Assembly (NCBI RefSeq): GCF_000816305.1
Contig: NZ_CP007773.1
Location: 496,001-560,000, forward strand
Origin: Campylobacter subantarcticus LMG 24377
GTDB lineage: Bacteria; Campylobacterota; Campylobacteria; Campylobacterales; Campylobacteraceae
Direction of reading: 5' to 3'
DNA length: 64,000 nucleotides
Positions within the stretch are counted from its first letter, which is position 1. Each line of letters starts with the position of its first letter. Below, in pieces: positions 31,379-41,865 of the stretch. The notes beneath the pieces are model-generated. The model was given only the letters and a program-made list of their open reading frames with translations. It searched no databases and had not been told where the DNA came from. The position numbers were made by a program, and so were the translations under genes.

Positions 31379-32747
31379 CTTTACTACCTTTTTTTCTTGA
31401 AGCTAAAATCAAAGGCACGCCCTCAAAATTAAAATGTTTTCTGATTTGATTTTGTAAATAGCGTTTATAACTAAAATGCAAGGCTTTAGGTCGATTCATG
31501 ATTAGAGCTATTTTTGGAGGTGCTAAGTCATACTGCACAGCATAGTATATCTTAACTAGTTTTCCATAATCATGAGGCAATGGATGTGCTCTTGTGGCCT
31601 CTTCTACTAAAGCATTTAATTTTGCTGTTGGAATTTTTTGCGTGAAATTTGCAAAAACTTCTAAGATTTTATCTAAAAGCACGTGCACTCTTTTTCCGCT
31701 TAAAGCTGATACGCTTACAACAGGTGCATAAGCTAGAAATTTAAAACGATCTAATTTTAATTCTTTTAAAGTTTTATCAAAATCAAGCTCGCTTTTATCC
31801 CATTTGTTTAAAACAATAATCACGCCTAAACAATGTTTGGCAGCAAGTCCTGCGATACGCTCATCAAGCTCATTAAAACCCTCAGCTGCATCTAGAACTA
31901 AAAGTGCAATTTGAGCATTAGCTAGAGCATATTCGGTTCTATTGAGTGCATAGCGCTCTAAGCCTTGTATTTTTCCACGTTTTCTAATCCCTGCAGTGTC
32001 TACAAATTCGATGATTTTATCTTTATGCATAATGCTTTCATTAACAGGATCAATGGTGGTGCCTGCTATATCGCTTACCACGCTACGTTCTTCTTTTACT
32101 AAGGCATTTAAAAGACTTGATTTTCCTACATTCACTCTACCAATAATCCCCACTTTAATGTGGTTTTCATTGATGGTTTTTAGTTTAAAATCTCCGCTAT
32201 TTTCATCAAAATTTTCTAAATAACTTTCAAAGTCTTCTTCTTCATCTGCATTTAAAAAACTTTCATTTAAAAATTTACCAGCCCACATGCAAAGTTCATC
32301 GATGCCTATATTATGCGTAACCGAGATGTTAAAAACTTCTTTAACACCAAAATTTGAAAATTCCCAAGATCTTTCTTCGTCTTTTTTATTATCGACTTTA
32401 TTGATTACTAAAGCTATGGGTTTGTTGAGTTTTTTCATTTCATAAAAAAATGCTTTATCTTCATCATCAGGTAGGAATTTGCCATCAACCATATAAAAGA
32501 TAATATCGCTATTTTTAGCGGCTTTTAGTGAATTTGCTTTGACGTTTTTAAAAAGCTCGTTGCTCTCATCAAGCCCACCGCTGTCTATTAGCAAAGCTTT
32601 TTTACCATCAATCTCTACTTCGATTTTGTTTGTATCTCTTGTGGTTCCACTAATATCACTAGTGATAGCTATGCGCTTTCTTGCAAGTCTATTAAAAAGA
32701 CTTGATTTGCCAACATTTGGTTTTCCTATTAAAATAATACTTTGCAT
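31362..32747 (-). CDS. der: Ribosome-assembly GTPase Der (EngA)
   Basis: Tandem-domain GTPase required for maturation of the 50S subunit. The 461-residue protein has a first G domain from residue 4 ([14 protein letters not shown], then DSGG and NKVD), a second from about 199 ([22 protein letters not shown]), and a C-terminal KH-like domain. It is the first gene of the reverse operon and is divergent from the EamA gene across a 99-bp spacer. Confidence 0.97.
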   Translation of the reverse strand: MQSIILIGKPNVGKSSLFNRLARKRIAITSDISGTTRDTNKIEVEIDGKKALLIDSGGLDESNELFKNVKANSLKAAKNSDIIFYMVDGKFLPDDEDKAFFYEMKKLNKPIALVINKVDNKKDEERSWEFSNFGVKEVFNISVTHNIGIDELCMWAGKFLNESFLNADEEEDFESYLENFDENSGDFKLKTINENHIKVGIIGRVNVGKSSLLNALVKEERSVVSDIAGTTIDPVNESIMHKDKIIEFVDTAGIRKRGKIQGLERYALNRTEYALANAQIALLVLDAAEGFNELDERIAGLAAKHCLGVIIVLNKWDKSELDFDKTLKELKLDRFKFLAYAPVVSVSALSGKRVHVLLDKILEVFANFTQKIPTAKLNALVEEATRAHPLPHDYGKLVKIYYAVQYDLAPPKIALIMNRPKALHFSYKRYLQNQIRKHFNFEGVPLILASRKKGSKDEQEG

Positions 32748-32846
32748 TAATACTCATTTTTAAATTTTTATTCGTGATTATATAAAAATTGCCTTAAAAT
32801 TAAGCAAAAAAGATTAAAATAACGGGAATTTTTATGTGGAATTAAT

Positions 32847-33779
32847 ATGCTAAGAATTGTCAAAAAAAATTTAGGTATATATTTTATGATTATTGCTTCG
32901 ATAGAGTTTGCACTTGTGGGTGCTTGTGCAAAAATTTTAAGCGAAGAATTATCATCAATTGAAATTATGTTTTTTAGAAATATCATAGGCACCGCTTTCA
33001 TGCTCTATGCACTTTCAAAATTAAATTTTCATAAAAGTGGTGGACATCTTGGACTGCTTATTTTTAGAGGTGTTATAGGAACAGTTGCTTTATATCTGTT
33101 CTTTTATAATGTTTCTAATATTTCCCTAGGAGGAGCTTTTGCTTTTCAAAAAACAGCACCTATTTTTATAGCTTTAATTGCCTTTTTGTTTTTTAAAGAG
33201 AAGTTAGGGTTAAAAGCGTGTTTTGGAATTTTGATCGCTTTTATTGGGGTGTTATTGGTTTGTCAGCCTTTTGCAGATAGTAGCACGCATTCGGGTTTTG
33301 ATTTAAAAAATAGCATTTTGGGAATTTTAAGTGGTTTTTTCGCAGCTTTGGCGCTAACTAGCGTAAGAGAACTTAGAAAATCATACCCAGCGCCTTTTAT
33401 AGCCTTATCTTTTGTTTTGATTGGTACTTTAATGCCTTTGGTTTCTATGATCATAGGTTCATTTTACGAGGCAAAAGAATTGGACTTTTTAATCGCACCT
33501 TTTGTTATGCCTAGTTTTAAAGCTTGGATTTTTATTATTTTAATGGGTATTTTTGGTGCTATGTATCAAATTCATGTTACCAAAGCTTATGGTGTAGCAA
33601 AAAAAGCAGGAGTGGTTGCAGGGGTTAGTTATATAGATGTAGTTTTTACTTTATTTTTGGGTATATTACTAGGAGATGATTTTCCTAGTTTGATGGTTTT
33701 TATAGGAATTTTCAGCATTGTTATAGGAGGAATTATTTTGGTAAGTAAACAAACAAAAGGAAAGAAAGATGGAAAATAA
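32847..33779 (+). CDS. EamA/DMT-family transporter
   Basis: A 310-residue inner-membrane protein with about ten hydrophobic segments in two homologous halves (each an EamA domain), the standard layout of drug/metabolite exporters. Substrate unknown. The N-terminal half begins [23 protein letters not shown]; the second half begins near residue 160. It overlaps the permease gene by 11 bases. The corresponding C. jejuni gene (Cj0385) is also next to der, from memory. Confidence 0.88.
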   Translation: MLRIVKKNLGIYFMIIASIEFALVGACAKILSEELSSIEIMFFRNIIGTAFMLYALSKLNFHKSGGHLGLLIFRGVIGTVALYLFFYNVSNISLGGAFAFQKTAPIFIALIAFLFFKEKLGLKACFGILIAFIGVLLVCQPFADSSTHSGFDLKNSILGILSGFFAALALTSVRELRKSYPAPFIALSFVLIGTLMPLVSMIIGSFYEAKELDFLIAPFVMPSFKAWIFIILMGIFGAMYQIHVTKAYGVAKKAGVVAGVSYIDVVFTLFLGILLGDDFPSLMVFIGIFSIVIGGIILVSKQTKGKKDGK

Positions 33780-35130
33780 AACAGACTTAATTTATGGCTT
33801 AGAAGACAAGCCACCATTTGCTAAGGCTTTTTTTGCTGCGTTAGTGCATTTGATGGCAATGTTTGTGGCTGTTATTACGCCTGCTTTGTTGATTTGTAAA
33901 GGACTTGGGGTAGATGATGGCAATACGGCTAGAATCATTTGTATGTCGCTTTTTGCTTCAGGCGTAGCTTCGCTTTTGCAAATTAAGACTTGGGGTCCTG
34001 TGGGAAGTGGTCTTTTGTCTATTCAAGGAACAAGTTTTAATTTTGTTACGCCTATTATTTTGGGTGGACTAGTTTTAAAAGATAATGGTTTGGGTCAAGA
34101 AGCGATGCTTGGAGCGATTTTTGGGACTTTAATGCTTTGTTCTACCACAGAGATGATTATTTCTCAAATTCTTCCTTTTGTTAGGAGAATTATTTCACCT
34201 TTGGTTTCAGGCATTGTTGTGATGATTATAGGTCTTAGTTTGATCAATGTAGGTTTGATAAGTGCTGGAGGTGGTTTTGCTGCTAAAGCAAGCGGGGAAT
34301 TTGGTTCATTGCAAAATTTATTGCTTGCTGCAGTGGTGATTTTAAGTATTGTTATTTTAAATCGTTTTGATAATGTATATATAAGAATTTCATCTTTATT
34401 TATCGCTATGATTATAGGGCTTTTGGTGGCTATGACTTTTGAAAACTTTAGCTTTAGCTTTAATGAAAATTTACCTTTGATCTTTTTACCCGATCCTTTG
34501 CATTATGGCTTAAGTATTGATTATAATTTGATTTTACCTTTGATTTTGGTTTTTATGGTAACTTCTTTAGAGACTATTGGTGATATTAGTGCAACAAGTG
34601 AAGTTTCAAACCAACCTGTTAAAGGTGAGCTTTATGCTAAAAGGTTAAAAGGAGGGGTTTTGGCTAATGGTCTTAACTCTTTTGTTTCGGCTTTTTTCAA
34701 TACCTTCCCTAATTCGTGTTTTGGTCAAAACAATGGCGTTATAGCTTTAACGGGTGTTGCAAGTCGCTATGTGGGCTTTATAGTTGCTTTTATGCTGATG
34801 ATTTTAGGATTATTTCCTATTGTAGCAGATATTACATTGCAAATTCCAGAGCCTGTTTTGGGTGGAGCAACTTTAGTGATGTTTGGTACGATAGCTGCAA
34901 CGGGGGTTAGGATTATTTCAAAAGAAAATTTAAACCGTCGTTCTATTATTATCATTGCGATGAGTTTGGGTATAGGACTTGGTGTTTCAAATAATCCTGA
35001 TATTTTAAATTTTATGCCTTTATGGTTTAAGACTTTATTTTCTTCAGGGATTGCAGCAGGAGGAATTACAGCGATTATTTTAAATTTTGTTTTTCCACTT
35101 GAAGAAAATACAAAAAATAAAGTAAAATAA
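33769..35130 (+). CDS. NCS2-family purine (xanthine/urate-type) permease
   Basis: A 453-residue inner-membrane symporter with the usual set of 12-14 membrane segments. The NAT signature is present as [10 protein letters not shown] followed by VASRYVG (near residues 323-339), the form found in the xanthine/urate branch (compare XanQ). [19 protein letters not shown] is also typical. The direction is likely proton-coupled uptake. The start overlaps the EamA gene, so both are in one operon upstream of kdsA. I do not recall this gene at the same position in C. jejuni, so it may be specific to this lineage. Confidence 0.88.
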   Translation: MENKTDLIYGLEDKPPFAKAFFAALVHLMAMFVAVITPALLICKGLGVDDGNTARIICMSLFASGVASLLQIKTWGPVGSGLLSIQGTSFNFVTPIILGGLVLKDNGLGQEAMLGAIFGTLMLCSTTEMIISQILPFVRRIISPLVSGIVVMIIGLSLINVGLISAGGGFAAKASGEFGSLQNLLLAAVVILSIVILNRFDNVYIRISSLFIAMIIGLLVAMTFENFSFSFNENLPLIFLPDPLHYGLSIDYNLILPLILVFMVTSLETIGDISATSEVSNQPVKGELYAKRLKGGVLANGLNSFVSAFFNTFPNSCFGQNNGVIALTGVASRYVGFIVAFMLMILGLFPIVADITLQIPEPVLGGATLVMFGTIAATGVRIISKENLNRRSIIIIAMSLGIGLGVSNNPDILNFMPLWFKTLFSSGIAAGGITAIILNFVFPLEENTKNKVK

Positions 35131-35148
35131 TAAAACAAGGAAAAATAG

Positions 35149-35952
35149 ATGAAAAAAATGATATTAATTGCAGGTCCTTGTGTGATAGAAAGCGAAGAGC
35201 TTGTTTTTAAGGTTGCACAAGAACTAGAATGCTTTTTAAAAGATGATAGAATTGATTTTTATTTTAAATCAAGCTTTGACAAGGCAAATCGCACAAGTAT
35301 TAATAGCTTCAGAGGACCAGGCATTGAAAAGGGTCTGGAGGTTTTGCAAAAAGTAAAAGATAAATTTGGTATGCAAATTCTCACCGATATTCATGAAAGT
35401 TCTCAAGCAAGCATTGCGGCTGAGGTTGTAGATGTTTTGCAAATCCCTGCGTTTTTGTGCAGACAAACCGACCTTTTAGTGGCAGCTGCTAAAACAAAAG
35501 CAAAAGTTAATGTAAAAAAAGGACAATTTTTAAATCCTGATGATATTAAATACAGTGTAGCTAAAATTTTACAAACTAGAGGTATTAACGAAGAAGGTTT
35601 TGAAATAGCTAAAGAAAATGGAGTTTTTGTAGCTGAAAGAGGTTCGAGTTTTGGTTATGGGAATTTAGTGGTAGATATGCGAAGTTTGGTTATTATGAGA
35701 AAATACGCTCCAGTTATTTTTGATGCTACCCATAGTGTCCAAATGCCAGGGGCAAATGGAGGAAGCAGTGGTGGCAAGAGTGAATTTGTTGAACCTTTAG
35801 CAAGAGCCGCTGCTAGTGTTGGTGTAGATGGATTTTTCTTTGAAACGCATATTAATCCTTGTGAGGCTTTGTGTGATGGTCCAAATATGCTTGATCTTTC
35901 AAGACTTAAAAATTGCGTTGATACGCTTTTAAAAATTCAAGAAATCATTTAA
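35149..35952 (+). CDS. kdsA: KDO-8-phosphate synthase
   Basis: Condenses phosphoenolpyruvate with arabinose 5-phosphate to give 3-deoxy-D-manno-octulosonate 8-phosphate, the precursor of the LOS inner core. The 267-residue protein has [11 protein letters not shown] at the N-terminus, [12 protein letters not shown], and [15 protein letters not shown], all family signatures. AAGGA precedes the ATG at 35149 by seven bases. It is followed by ribH after 11 bases. Confidence 0.97.
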   Translation: MKKMILIAGPCVIESEELVFKVAQELECFLKDDRIDFYFKSSFDKANRTSINSFRGPGIEKGLEVLQKVKDKFGMQILTDIHESSQASIAAEVVDVLQIPAFLCRQTDLLVAAAKTKAKVNVKKGQFLNPDDIKYSVAKILQTRGINEEGFEIAKENGVFVAERGSSFGYGNLVVDMRSLVIMRKYAPVIFDATHSVQMPGANGGSSGGKSEFVEPLARAAASVGVDGFFFETHINPCEALCDGPNMLDLSRLKNCVDTLLKIQEII

Positions 35953-35963
35953 AAAGGAAACAT

Positions 35964-36434
35964 ATGAAGATAATAGAAGGAAACTTAAGTTTAAAAGGTG
36001 ATGAGAAAATCGCAATCATTAATGCAAGATTTAACCACATCATTACCGATCGTTTGGTTGAAGGTGCTAAAGATGCTTTTTTAAGACATGGGGGTAAAGA
36101 AGAAAATTTAAATCTTATTTTAGTGCCCGGTGCTTTTGAAATTCCTTTTGCATTAAAACAAGCTATAGAGAGTAAAAAATTTGATGGAATTTGTTGTGTT
36201 GGAGCGGTAATACGTGGCAGCACTCCGCATTTTGATTATGTTGCAGCTGAAACAACTAAAGGGATCGCAAGTGTAGGACTTGGGGCGAATGTGCCTGTAA
36301 GTTTTGGAGTTTTAACAACTGATACTTTAGAACAAGCTATAGAAAGAGCAGGTAGTAAGGCAGGAAATAAGGGCTTTGAAGCTATGCTTACCGTAGTTGA
36401 AATGCTTAATTTAATTCAAAAAATTAAGGCTTAA
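35964..36434 (+). CDS. ribH: 6,7-Dimethyl-8-ribityllumazine synthase
   Basis: Penultimate step of riboflavin synthesis, normally as a 60-mer or pentamer. The 156-residue protein has [23 protein letters not shown], and the phosphate-binding [13 protein letters not shown] with the catalytic histidine. nusB starts one base after its stop, the common ribH-nusB pairing. Confidence 0.97.
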   Translation: MKIIEGNLSLKGDEKIAIINARFNHIITDRLVEGAKDAFLRHGGKEENLNLILVPGAFEIPFALKQAIESKKFDGICCVGAVIRGSTPHFDYVAAETTKGIASVGLGANVPVSFGVLTTDTLEQAIERAGSKAGNKGFEAMLTVVEMLNLIQKIKA

Positions 36435-36435
36435 A

Positions 36436-36834
36436 ATGGCTACTAGACATCAAGTAAGACAAAGTATCGTTTCCTTGCTTTATGCAGCACAGCTTAATCA
36501 GGAAAATAAAGACTTTATCAATGAATTTTTAGATGAGAAAAAAATTCGCAACGATCAAAGAAAATTTACATTAGATTTATACAACGGTATCAATGAGCAG
36601 CTTGCTTTTCTTGATGAAAAAATCAATGAATGTTTAAAAGAGCATAAATTAGATGGGGTGGCTAATATAGAAAAAGCTATTTTGCGTTTAGGTGCTTATG
36701 AGATTTTATTTACTTCTACTCAAAAAGCGATTATCATTAACGAAGCTATAGAGCTTGCTAAGGAAATGGCAGGTGATAATGCTCCTAAATTTATCAATGG
36801 AGTATTAGATAAAATCAACAAGGAAAAACAATGA
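36436..36834 (+). CDS. nusB: Transcription antitermination factor NusB
   Basis: Binds boxA RNA together with ribosomal protein S10 to promote antitermination in rRNA operons. A 132-residue all-helical protein starting [20 protein letters not shown] and containing [10 protein letters not shown] and INEAIELAK, conserved in the family. Its likely target, a boxA-like site, is present at 9405. It overlaps pyrF by four bases. Confidence 0.95.
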   Translation: MATRHQVRQSIVSLLYAAQLNQENKDFINEFLDEKKIRNDQRKFTLDLYNGINEQLAFLDEKINECLKEHKLDGVANIEKAILRLGAYEILFTSTQKAIIINEAIELAKEMAGDNAPKFINGVLDKINKEKQ

Positions 36835-37514
36835 AGCTTTGTGTGGCTTTTGATGTGGCAAGTTATGATGATTGCCTTCATTTGGCTAAAGAATTAAAGG
36901 GTTTAGATATATGGATAAAAGTAGGGCTTAGGTCTTATTTAAGAGATGGTGTAAAGCTTTTAGAGGCGATTAAAAAAATAGATGATTTTAAAATTTTTTT
37001 AGACTTAAAGCTTTATGATATTCCAAATACTATGGCCGATGCTTGTGAAGAGCTTGCTAGGTTTGATGTGGATATGTTTAATATCCATGCAAGCGCAGGT
37101 AAAAGTGTTATGTGTATGATTATGGAGCGTTTAAATGCTTTAAGCAAAAGACCTTTAGTGCTTGCTGTATCTGCTTTAACTAGCTTTGATGAGCAAGAAT
37201 TTTTTAGCTTATATCGCCAAGATATTAAACAAGCGGTGAAAGAATTTTCTAAAATAAGCTATGAAAGTGGTCTTGATGGTATGGTGTGTTCGGTGTATGA
37301 AAGCTTGCTAATAAAAGAAAACACAGATTCAAAATTTATCACCTTGACGCCTGGAATTCGCCCTTTTAAAGAAAATTCAGATGATCAAAAAAGAGTGGCT
37401 GATATCCAATGTGCGAAAGAAAATCTTTCAGATTTTATTGTAGTAGGAAGACCTATTTATAAAGCAAAAGAACCTAGAAAGGTTTGTGAGGATATATTAG
37501 AGCATTTAAAATAA
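36831..37514 (+). CDS. pyrF: Orotidine 5'-phosphate decarboxylase
   Basis: Last step of UMP synthesis. The 227-residue TIM-barrel protein has the catalytic lysine/aspartate motif in [12 protein letters not shown] near residue 59 and the phosphate-binding TPGIRPF and IVVGRPI near the end. Length is normal. It ends the forward operon from the EamA gene, with a terminator right after the stop. Confidence 0.97.
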   Translation: MKLCVAFDVASYDDCLHLAKELKGLDIWIKVGLRSYLRDGVKLLEAIKKIDDFKIFLDLKLYDIPNTMADACEELARFDVDMFNIHASAGKSVMCMIMERLNALSKRPLVLAVSALTSFDEQEFFSLYRQDIKQAVKEFSKISYESGLDGMVCSVYESLLIKENTDSKFITLTPGIRPFKENSDDQKRVADIQCAKENLSDFIVVGRPIYKAKEPRKVCEDILEHLK

Positions 37515-37532
37515 GCCCAAAAAGGCTTATTT
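37509..37532. terminator. Bidirectional terminator between pyrF and the META lipoprotein
   Basis: AAATAAGCC (37509-37517) pairs with GGCTTATTT (37524-37532) around a 6-nt loop. The two convergent genes both end inside or next to it. Confidence 0.75.
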
Positions 37533-37937
37533 TAAATATACTTTCATTTTCTTATTTTCTAGTATGATACCATTATCATCGCTAGTGATTTGAAAATCTC
37601 CATTAAAATATCTCAAGAAATTATCTTCAAATTTCATAGATTCTTGATCACAAAGCATTTTAGTAGAGGCAAGATTGTCTTCTATTTTAATGCTATCTCC
37701 TTGATCTTTATAGTTTCCAAAAAATCTATTACACCCTGACACTCCAAATACTCTTTTGTCTTTATTATCAAAGCTAATGCTAGTTTTTATTGTATTGGAT
37801 TCAAAAGTTTTTCCATTAGCTTCATAAGAACTGATAGTAAATTCTTTATTTTGTAAATCATCAACACTTAAATTCGCCACCGAGCACCCACTAAAAATAG
37901 CTACGCTTGCAGCGCCAAATGCTAGTAATTTTTTCAT
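37527..37937 (-). CDS. META-domain lipoprotein (HslJ-like)
   Basis: A 136-residue protein with a lipoprotein signal (lipobox IFSGC, lipidated cysteine at 18) and a META domain with SFDNKDKRVFGVSGCNRFFG, the GCN..G motif typical of HslJ. HslJ proteins are linked to heat and novobiocin stress, but the mechanism is not settled. It is separated by 17 bases from the chemoreceptor upstream and ends at a bidirectional terminator. Confidence 0.88.
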   Translation of the reverse strand: MKKLLAFGAASVAIFSGCSVANLSVDDLQNKEFTISSYEANGKTFESNTIKTSISFDNKDKRVFGVSGCNRFFGNYKDQGDSIKIEDNLASTKMLCDQESMKFEDNFLRYFNGDFQITSDDNGIILENKKMKVYLK

Positions 37938-37954
37938 TTTTATACTCCTTTATT

Positions 37955-39547
37955 TTATACATTGAAATGTTTTAATTCATCTTCTAAATTTTGACAGACT
38001 ATATTTAACTCATGTGCAACATCAAGTAAAATTTTTGAAATTTCTTCGTTTTTATCACTGAGTTTGACGGTTTCTTGCATTTTATCTAGTAAAGATTGCA
38101 AAGTCTCTTGTGTACTTGAAATTTTTTGCATACACGCATTAGCTAAATCTCTTGCATTCTCATTGCAAACTTTTACTTCATTGGTTCCTTCTACTAGATC
38201 TTTTGCATCTTGATTTAGTGAATTAATTTCTTTTGCATTATGTTTTAATTCTTTAGAAACTTCATTGATGCTATCTACTAGTTGCTTGGTTACTATAGCA
38301 ATATTTTTCAAAAATTCTTCCGAGTTTTGAGCAAGATTTCGCACATCTTCAGCAATTACTGAAAATCCACGCCCAAACTCTCCCGCGCGTGCTGCTTCAA
38401 TGCCTGCATTTAGAGATAAAAGATTGGTTTTATCAGCAATTTCTCCCATCATTTCAGAGGCTTTTTTGATTTCCTCTGCTTGTTTTTCCATAATTTCTAC
38501 TTTTTGGGATAAAACATCTTCATTTTCTGCAACAACTCTCACTTTATCCACTACCTGACCTAGTGAATCAAGCATAGCATTTAATACTTCGAATGATTTT
38601 GTATTTGCTTTGTTTGCATTATTTGAAAGCACAGCTAAATCTTGTAATTCTGTGTGAATTTGTTCACTTAATTGGTAAGATTCATCTGTTTTAGTGTGAC
38701 CTTCTTTAGTTCTATTGGCTAGATCAAGTGCGTTGGTATTTAGAAGTTTTGATTGCTTATCTACCATTTGAGAGCTTTCATTGGTAGAAATAACGGTATT
38801 TTGAATTTTTTCGATAAATTGATTAATATAAACACAAGCTTTGCCTATCTCATCAGTGCTTTTTACGCTAATTCTTGCACGTAAATCCCCATCTCCACCA
38901 GCTAGTTCTTTAGCATGTTTTAAAAGGTCTAAAACAGGGTTGCCCACAACAATTTTTAAAATATAAAGCACAGCAAAAACAGTAAAAAGTAAAGCTACAC
39001 TAAAGATTACAATATAAGTTCTTGCAGAGTCTGTTAGATCATCATCAATATGTTTTAAGTCATTGTACATATCCATAACACCCAAAACATCACCTTCTTT
39101 AGCATTAGCATGACAAGCTAAGCAGTTTTCATTAGCAATTAATGGACGTATTAATCTTAAATAATGCCCTTGTTCATTGTTGATTTCAACTGCTCTAACT
39201 TGAGGTTTGCTAAATTGTTCGTTGATGAGTTTATCATCGCTTTTTGTAAATTTTTGCATTTCAAAAAGTTCAATGGTGCTTTGTGAGGGATAAATTTTGA
39301 TGTCTTTAATACCTTCAATCTCTCCAGCTTCTTTAATAGCTTGTTCTATGATGGTAGGATCGCCTAGGTTCATCGCCATTCTTAATGTTTGAAAAACAGA
39401 AGCACTTAGAGTATCTAAATTAGCGCGACTGATTCTATCGGTTGTTTGCTGAGAGTCATTTTGCAAAATAATTTGCATAATAATAAAACTAATAAGCAAT
39501 GTAGAAATCATTGCTAAAGATATCTTTGCGCCGATGCTTTTAAACAT
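37955..39547 (-). CDS. Chemoreceptor with periplasmic CXXCH heme motif (Tlp7-position)
   Basis: A 530-residue methyl-accepting chemotaxis protein. Membrane helix 1 is at about 8-28, a periplasmic sensor at 30-175, helix 2 at about 176-198, a HAMP region, then a long signalling coiled coil with the hairpin tip [20 protein letters not shown]. The sensor contains C142-L-A-C145-H146, a c-type heme attachment motif, in a fold like the Tll0287/DUF3365 domain. Next to purH this is the position of tlp7 (Cj0952c/0951c) in C. jejuni, which is split in strain NCTC 11168 but is one intact frame here. The ligand is not evident; redox or gas sensing is an inference. Confidence 0.85.
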   Translation of the reverse strand: MFKSIGAKISLAMISTLLISFIIMQIILQNDSQQTTDRISRANLDTLSASVFQTLRMAMNLGDPTIIEQAIKEAGEIEGIKDIKIYPSQSTIELFEMQKFTKSDDKLINEQFSKPQVRAVEINNEQGHYLRLIRPLIANENCLACHANAKEGDVLGVMDMYNDLKHIDDDLTDSARTYIVIFSVALLFTVFAVLYILKIVVGNPVLDLLKHAKELAGGDGDLRARISVKSTDEIGKACVYINQFIEKIQNTVISTNESSQMVDKQSKLLNTNALDLANRTKEGHTKTDESYQLSEQIHTELQDLAVLSNNANKANTKSFEVLNAMLDSLGQVVDKVRVVAENEDVLSQKVEIMEKQAEEIKKASEMMGEIADKTNLLSLNAGIEAARAGEFGRGFSVIAEDVRNLAQNSEEFLKNIAIVTKQLVDSINEVSKELKHNAKEINSLNQDAKDLVEGTNEVKVCNENARDLANACMQKISSTQETLQSLLDKMQETVKLSDKNEEISKILLDVAHELNIVCQNLEDELKHFNV

Positions 39548-39562
39548 TTTAATCTCCCTTTT

Positions 39563-41095
39563 TTAATGTAAAAAGTGTCTTACACCGCTAAAATATAATG
39601 CAATACCATATTCATTAGCTGCTTGGATAATATCCTCATCTCTTATGCTTCCACCTGGCTCGATAATGGCTTTTACTCCGATTTTGCTAGCCTCATCAAT
39701 GCTATCTCTAAAAGGAAAAAATGCTTCACTTGCTAAAACACAACCTTGTAAATCAAGCCCCATTTCTTTTGCCTTGCTAATAGCTGCTTTAGCCGCATCA
39801 ATACGACTTGTCATACCCATGCCAATAGCTATCATAGCGCCATTTTTTACATATACTACATTGTTTGACTTGGTGAATGCGGCAATTTTCATAGCTATTT
39901 CAAGGTCTTTTAATTCTTCTTCGCTCGCTTTTCTTTCGCTTTTTAAAACGGCATTTTTTAGCTCATCTTCTTTAACTTCATCACTATCTTGATATACGAA
40001 GCCACCATCAATATGTTTGAAGTCGTATTTGTCGTAAGCTCTGGTTAAAAATGGTGCTTTTTGTGTGAAAATTTTAATGCGTTTTTTGTCTTTAAATACT
40101 TCCAATGCTTCATCATCTACATTTGCAGCAATGATTACTTCGATATAAATTTCATTAATTTTTTGTGCTAATTCTTTATCTAAGGTTCCATTGATCGCAA
40201 CAACTCCACCATAAGCACTTAGAGTGTCACATTTTAATGCGTGGATGTAACTTTGAAGTAGATTTTCTTTTATAGCAAAACCGCAGGCATTGGCGTGTTT
40301 TACAATCGCCACCGCAGGGGCTTTATCAAAAGCACTTGCTAAGTTTAAAGCTGCATTGATATCAGTTAGGTTATTAAAGCTTGCTTCGCCTTTTAAGGTT
40401 GTAAAATTATGTGTGAAAAAGTCATCAAATTCATATAAAGCACCTTTTTGATGAGGATTTTCTCCGTATTTTGTATCAAAAACTTTCTGTCCTACGATAA
40501 ATTTACTTGCCCCAAAGCCGCCATTGAAGCACTCATTCATGTAGTTTGCTATATACGCATCATAATTTGCAGTATGCTCGTATGCTTTGATCATTAAAGA
40601 TCTTCTAAAATCAAGATCTAAGGTATTTTCTTTTAAAGCTTGAATGATTTTATCATAATCTAAAATATCACAAACAACAATGACATTTTTAAAGTTTTTT
40701 GCACCACTGCGTATCATTGCTGGGCCACCAATGTCAATATTTTCAACAATCTCATCAAAATCTTGTGTCATAATGGTTGTTTTTTTAAAAGGATATAAAT
40801 TTACGCACAGTAAATCAATGCTTTCGATGTGATGTTCTTTGGCTTGTTTTTGATGATTTTCATCTTCTCTTTTATATAAAATCCCACCATGAATTTTTGG
40901 ATGTAAGGTTTTTACACGCCCTTCAAACATTTCTGGACTTTGAGTAAAATCACTTACTTCTTGCACTTGTAGGTTATTTTCTTTTAAAAGTTTATATGTG
41001 CCACCAGTAGATAAAAGTTCAAAACCTAGCTTTGCAAGTTCGCTTGCAAATTCTACAACATCTTCTTTGTCGCTTACACTAATGAGTGCTTTCAT
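39563..41095 (-). CDS. purH: Bifunctional AICAR formyltransferase / IMP cyclohydrolase
   Basis: Carries out the last two steps of IMP synthesis. The 510-residue protein has the N-terminal methylglyoxal synthase-like cyclohydrolase domain ([12 protein letters not shown], then [15 protein letters not shown] near 62-76) and the C-terminal AICARFT domain with [10 protein letters not shown] and [10 protein letters not shown]. Length is normal. It abuts the TerB/J-domain gene with no gap. Confidence 0.97.
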   Translation of the reverse strand: MKALISVSDKEDVVEFASELAKLGFELLSTGGTYKLLKENNLQVQEVSDFTQSPEMFEGRVKTLHPKIHGGILYKREDENHQKQAKEHHIESIDLLCVNLYPFKKTTIMTQDFDEIVENIDIGGPAMIRSGAKNFKNVIVVCDILDYDKIIQALKENTLDLDFRRSLMIKAYEHTANYDAYIANYMNECFNGGFGASKFIVGQKVFDTKYGENPHQKGALYEFDDFFTHNFTTLKGEASFNNLTDINAALNLASAFDKAPAVAIVKHANACGFAIKENLLQSYIHALKCDTLSAYGGVVAINGTLDKELAQKINEIYIEVIIAANVDDEALEVFKDKKRIKIFTQKAPFLTRAYDKYDFKHIDGGFVYQDSDEVKEDELKNAVLKSERKASEEELKDLEIAMKIAAFTKSNNVVYVKNGAMIAIGMGMTSRIDAAKAAISKAKEMGLDLQGCVLASEAFFPFRDSIDEASKIGVKAIIEPGGSIRDEDIIQAANEYGIALYFSGVRHFLH

Positions 41096-41863
41096 TTAGT
41101 TTTTCCTTTCTATGTATTGTTTTAAAAATTCATAAGATTCGTTAACTTCTTGAAATTTTTTTACACCTTCTTTTATTTTAGCTTCATCGCTGTGATTAGC
41201 ATTTAAAATATCAGGATGGTATTTTTTAGCAAGTTCTCTATAACGTTTTTTTAGTTCTTGTAATGTTATATTTTCATTTACTCCTAAAATTTTACATGCT
41301 TTTTGTAAATTCATGTTTGAATTTTGAGTTTTCATGGAATTTAAGAATTTATCGAGTAAATTTGCATCTAGTCCAAAAGCTCGTATGATAGACATTAAAA
41401 CTTCTTTTTTTGCATGATTGACTTCTCCATCTATTAAAGCCATTGCAACTAAAACATTAAAAATATTAATTCGTTCTTGCTGTGGTAAAGGCACTTCTTT
41501 GATAAGTTCTTTGGCTACTTCGTAAGTATTATTTAAGGTGTTTTTGTGTTCGTTGAAGCACTGTTTTAAAAATTCTCTTTCTTTTGAATCTTTAGCATTA
41601 TAATCAAGAATTTGTGAAATCATATTAGCTTCGTTTTCACTCACCCTACCATCGCTTTTTGCGATTTTTGCTAAAAGTGCTATAACATAGTAGTTTAGTC
41701 TTCTTTTAAAACCGTCAATTCTTTCTTCATGGTAGCCTTGCTTAAAGCCTTGAGAAAAGCTTTTGGCTCCTTTTTTAAAAGAACCCAAAAGATCATCTTT
41801 TCCCCATGTTTTATAATACCAATAAAATGCCAAAATTGCTAATATTAATAAAACAAAAAGCAT
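41096..41863 (-). CDS. Membrane-anchored TerB/J-domain protein (DjlA-like)
   Basis: A 255-residue protein with a short N-terminal membrane helix (about 1-17), a helical TerB-like domain (about 50-160, with [18 protein letters not shown]), and a C-terminal J domain (about 188-253) that has the HPD motif in KYHPDILN needed to stimulate DnaK. This order is that of DjlA. No glycine-rich or zinc-finger region is present, so it is not DnaJ itself. It lies between purL and purH, and both flanking genes are contiguous with it. Confidence 0.9.
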   Translation of the reverse strand: MLFVLLILAILAFYWYYKTWGKDDLLGSFKKGAKSFSQGFKQGYHEERIDGFKRRLNYYVIALLAKIAKSDGRVSENEANMISQILDYNAKDSKEREFLKQCFNEHKNTLNNTYEVAKELIKEVPLPQQERINIFNVLVAMALIDGEVNHAKKEVLMSIIRAFGLDANLLDKFLNSMKTQNSNMNLQKACKILGVNENITLQELKKRYRELAKKYHPDILNANHSDEAKIKEGVKKFQEVNESYEFLKQYIERKN

Positions 41864-41865
41864 TT

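Noticed and set aside
34716-35138. Open frames on both strands within the purine permease gene
   Set aside because: They are shadows of a clear membrane transporter gene without ribosome binding sites.
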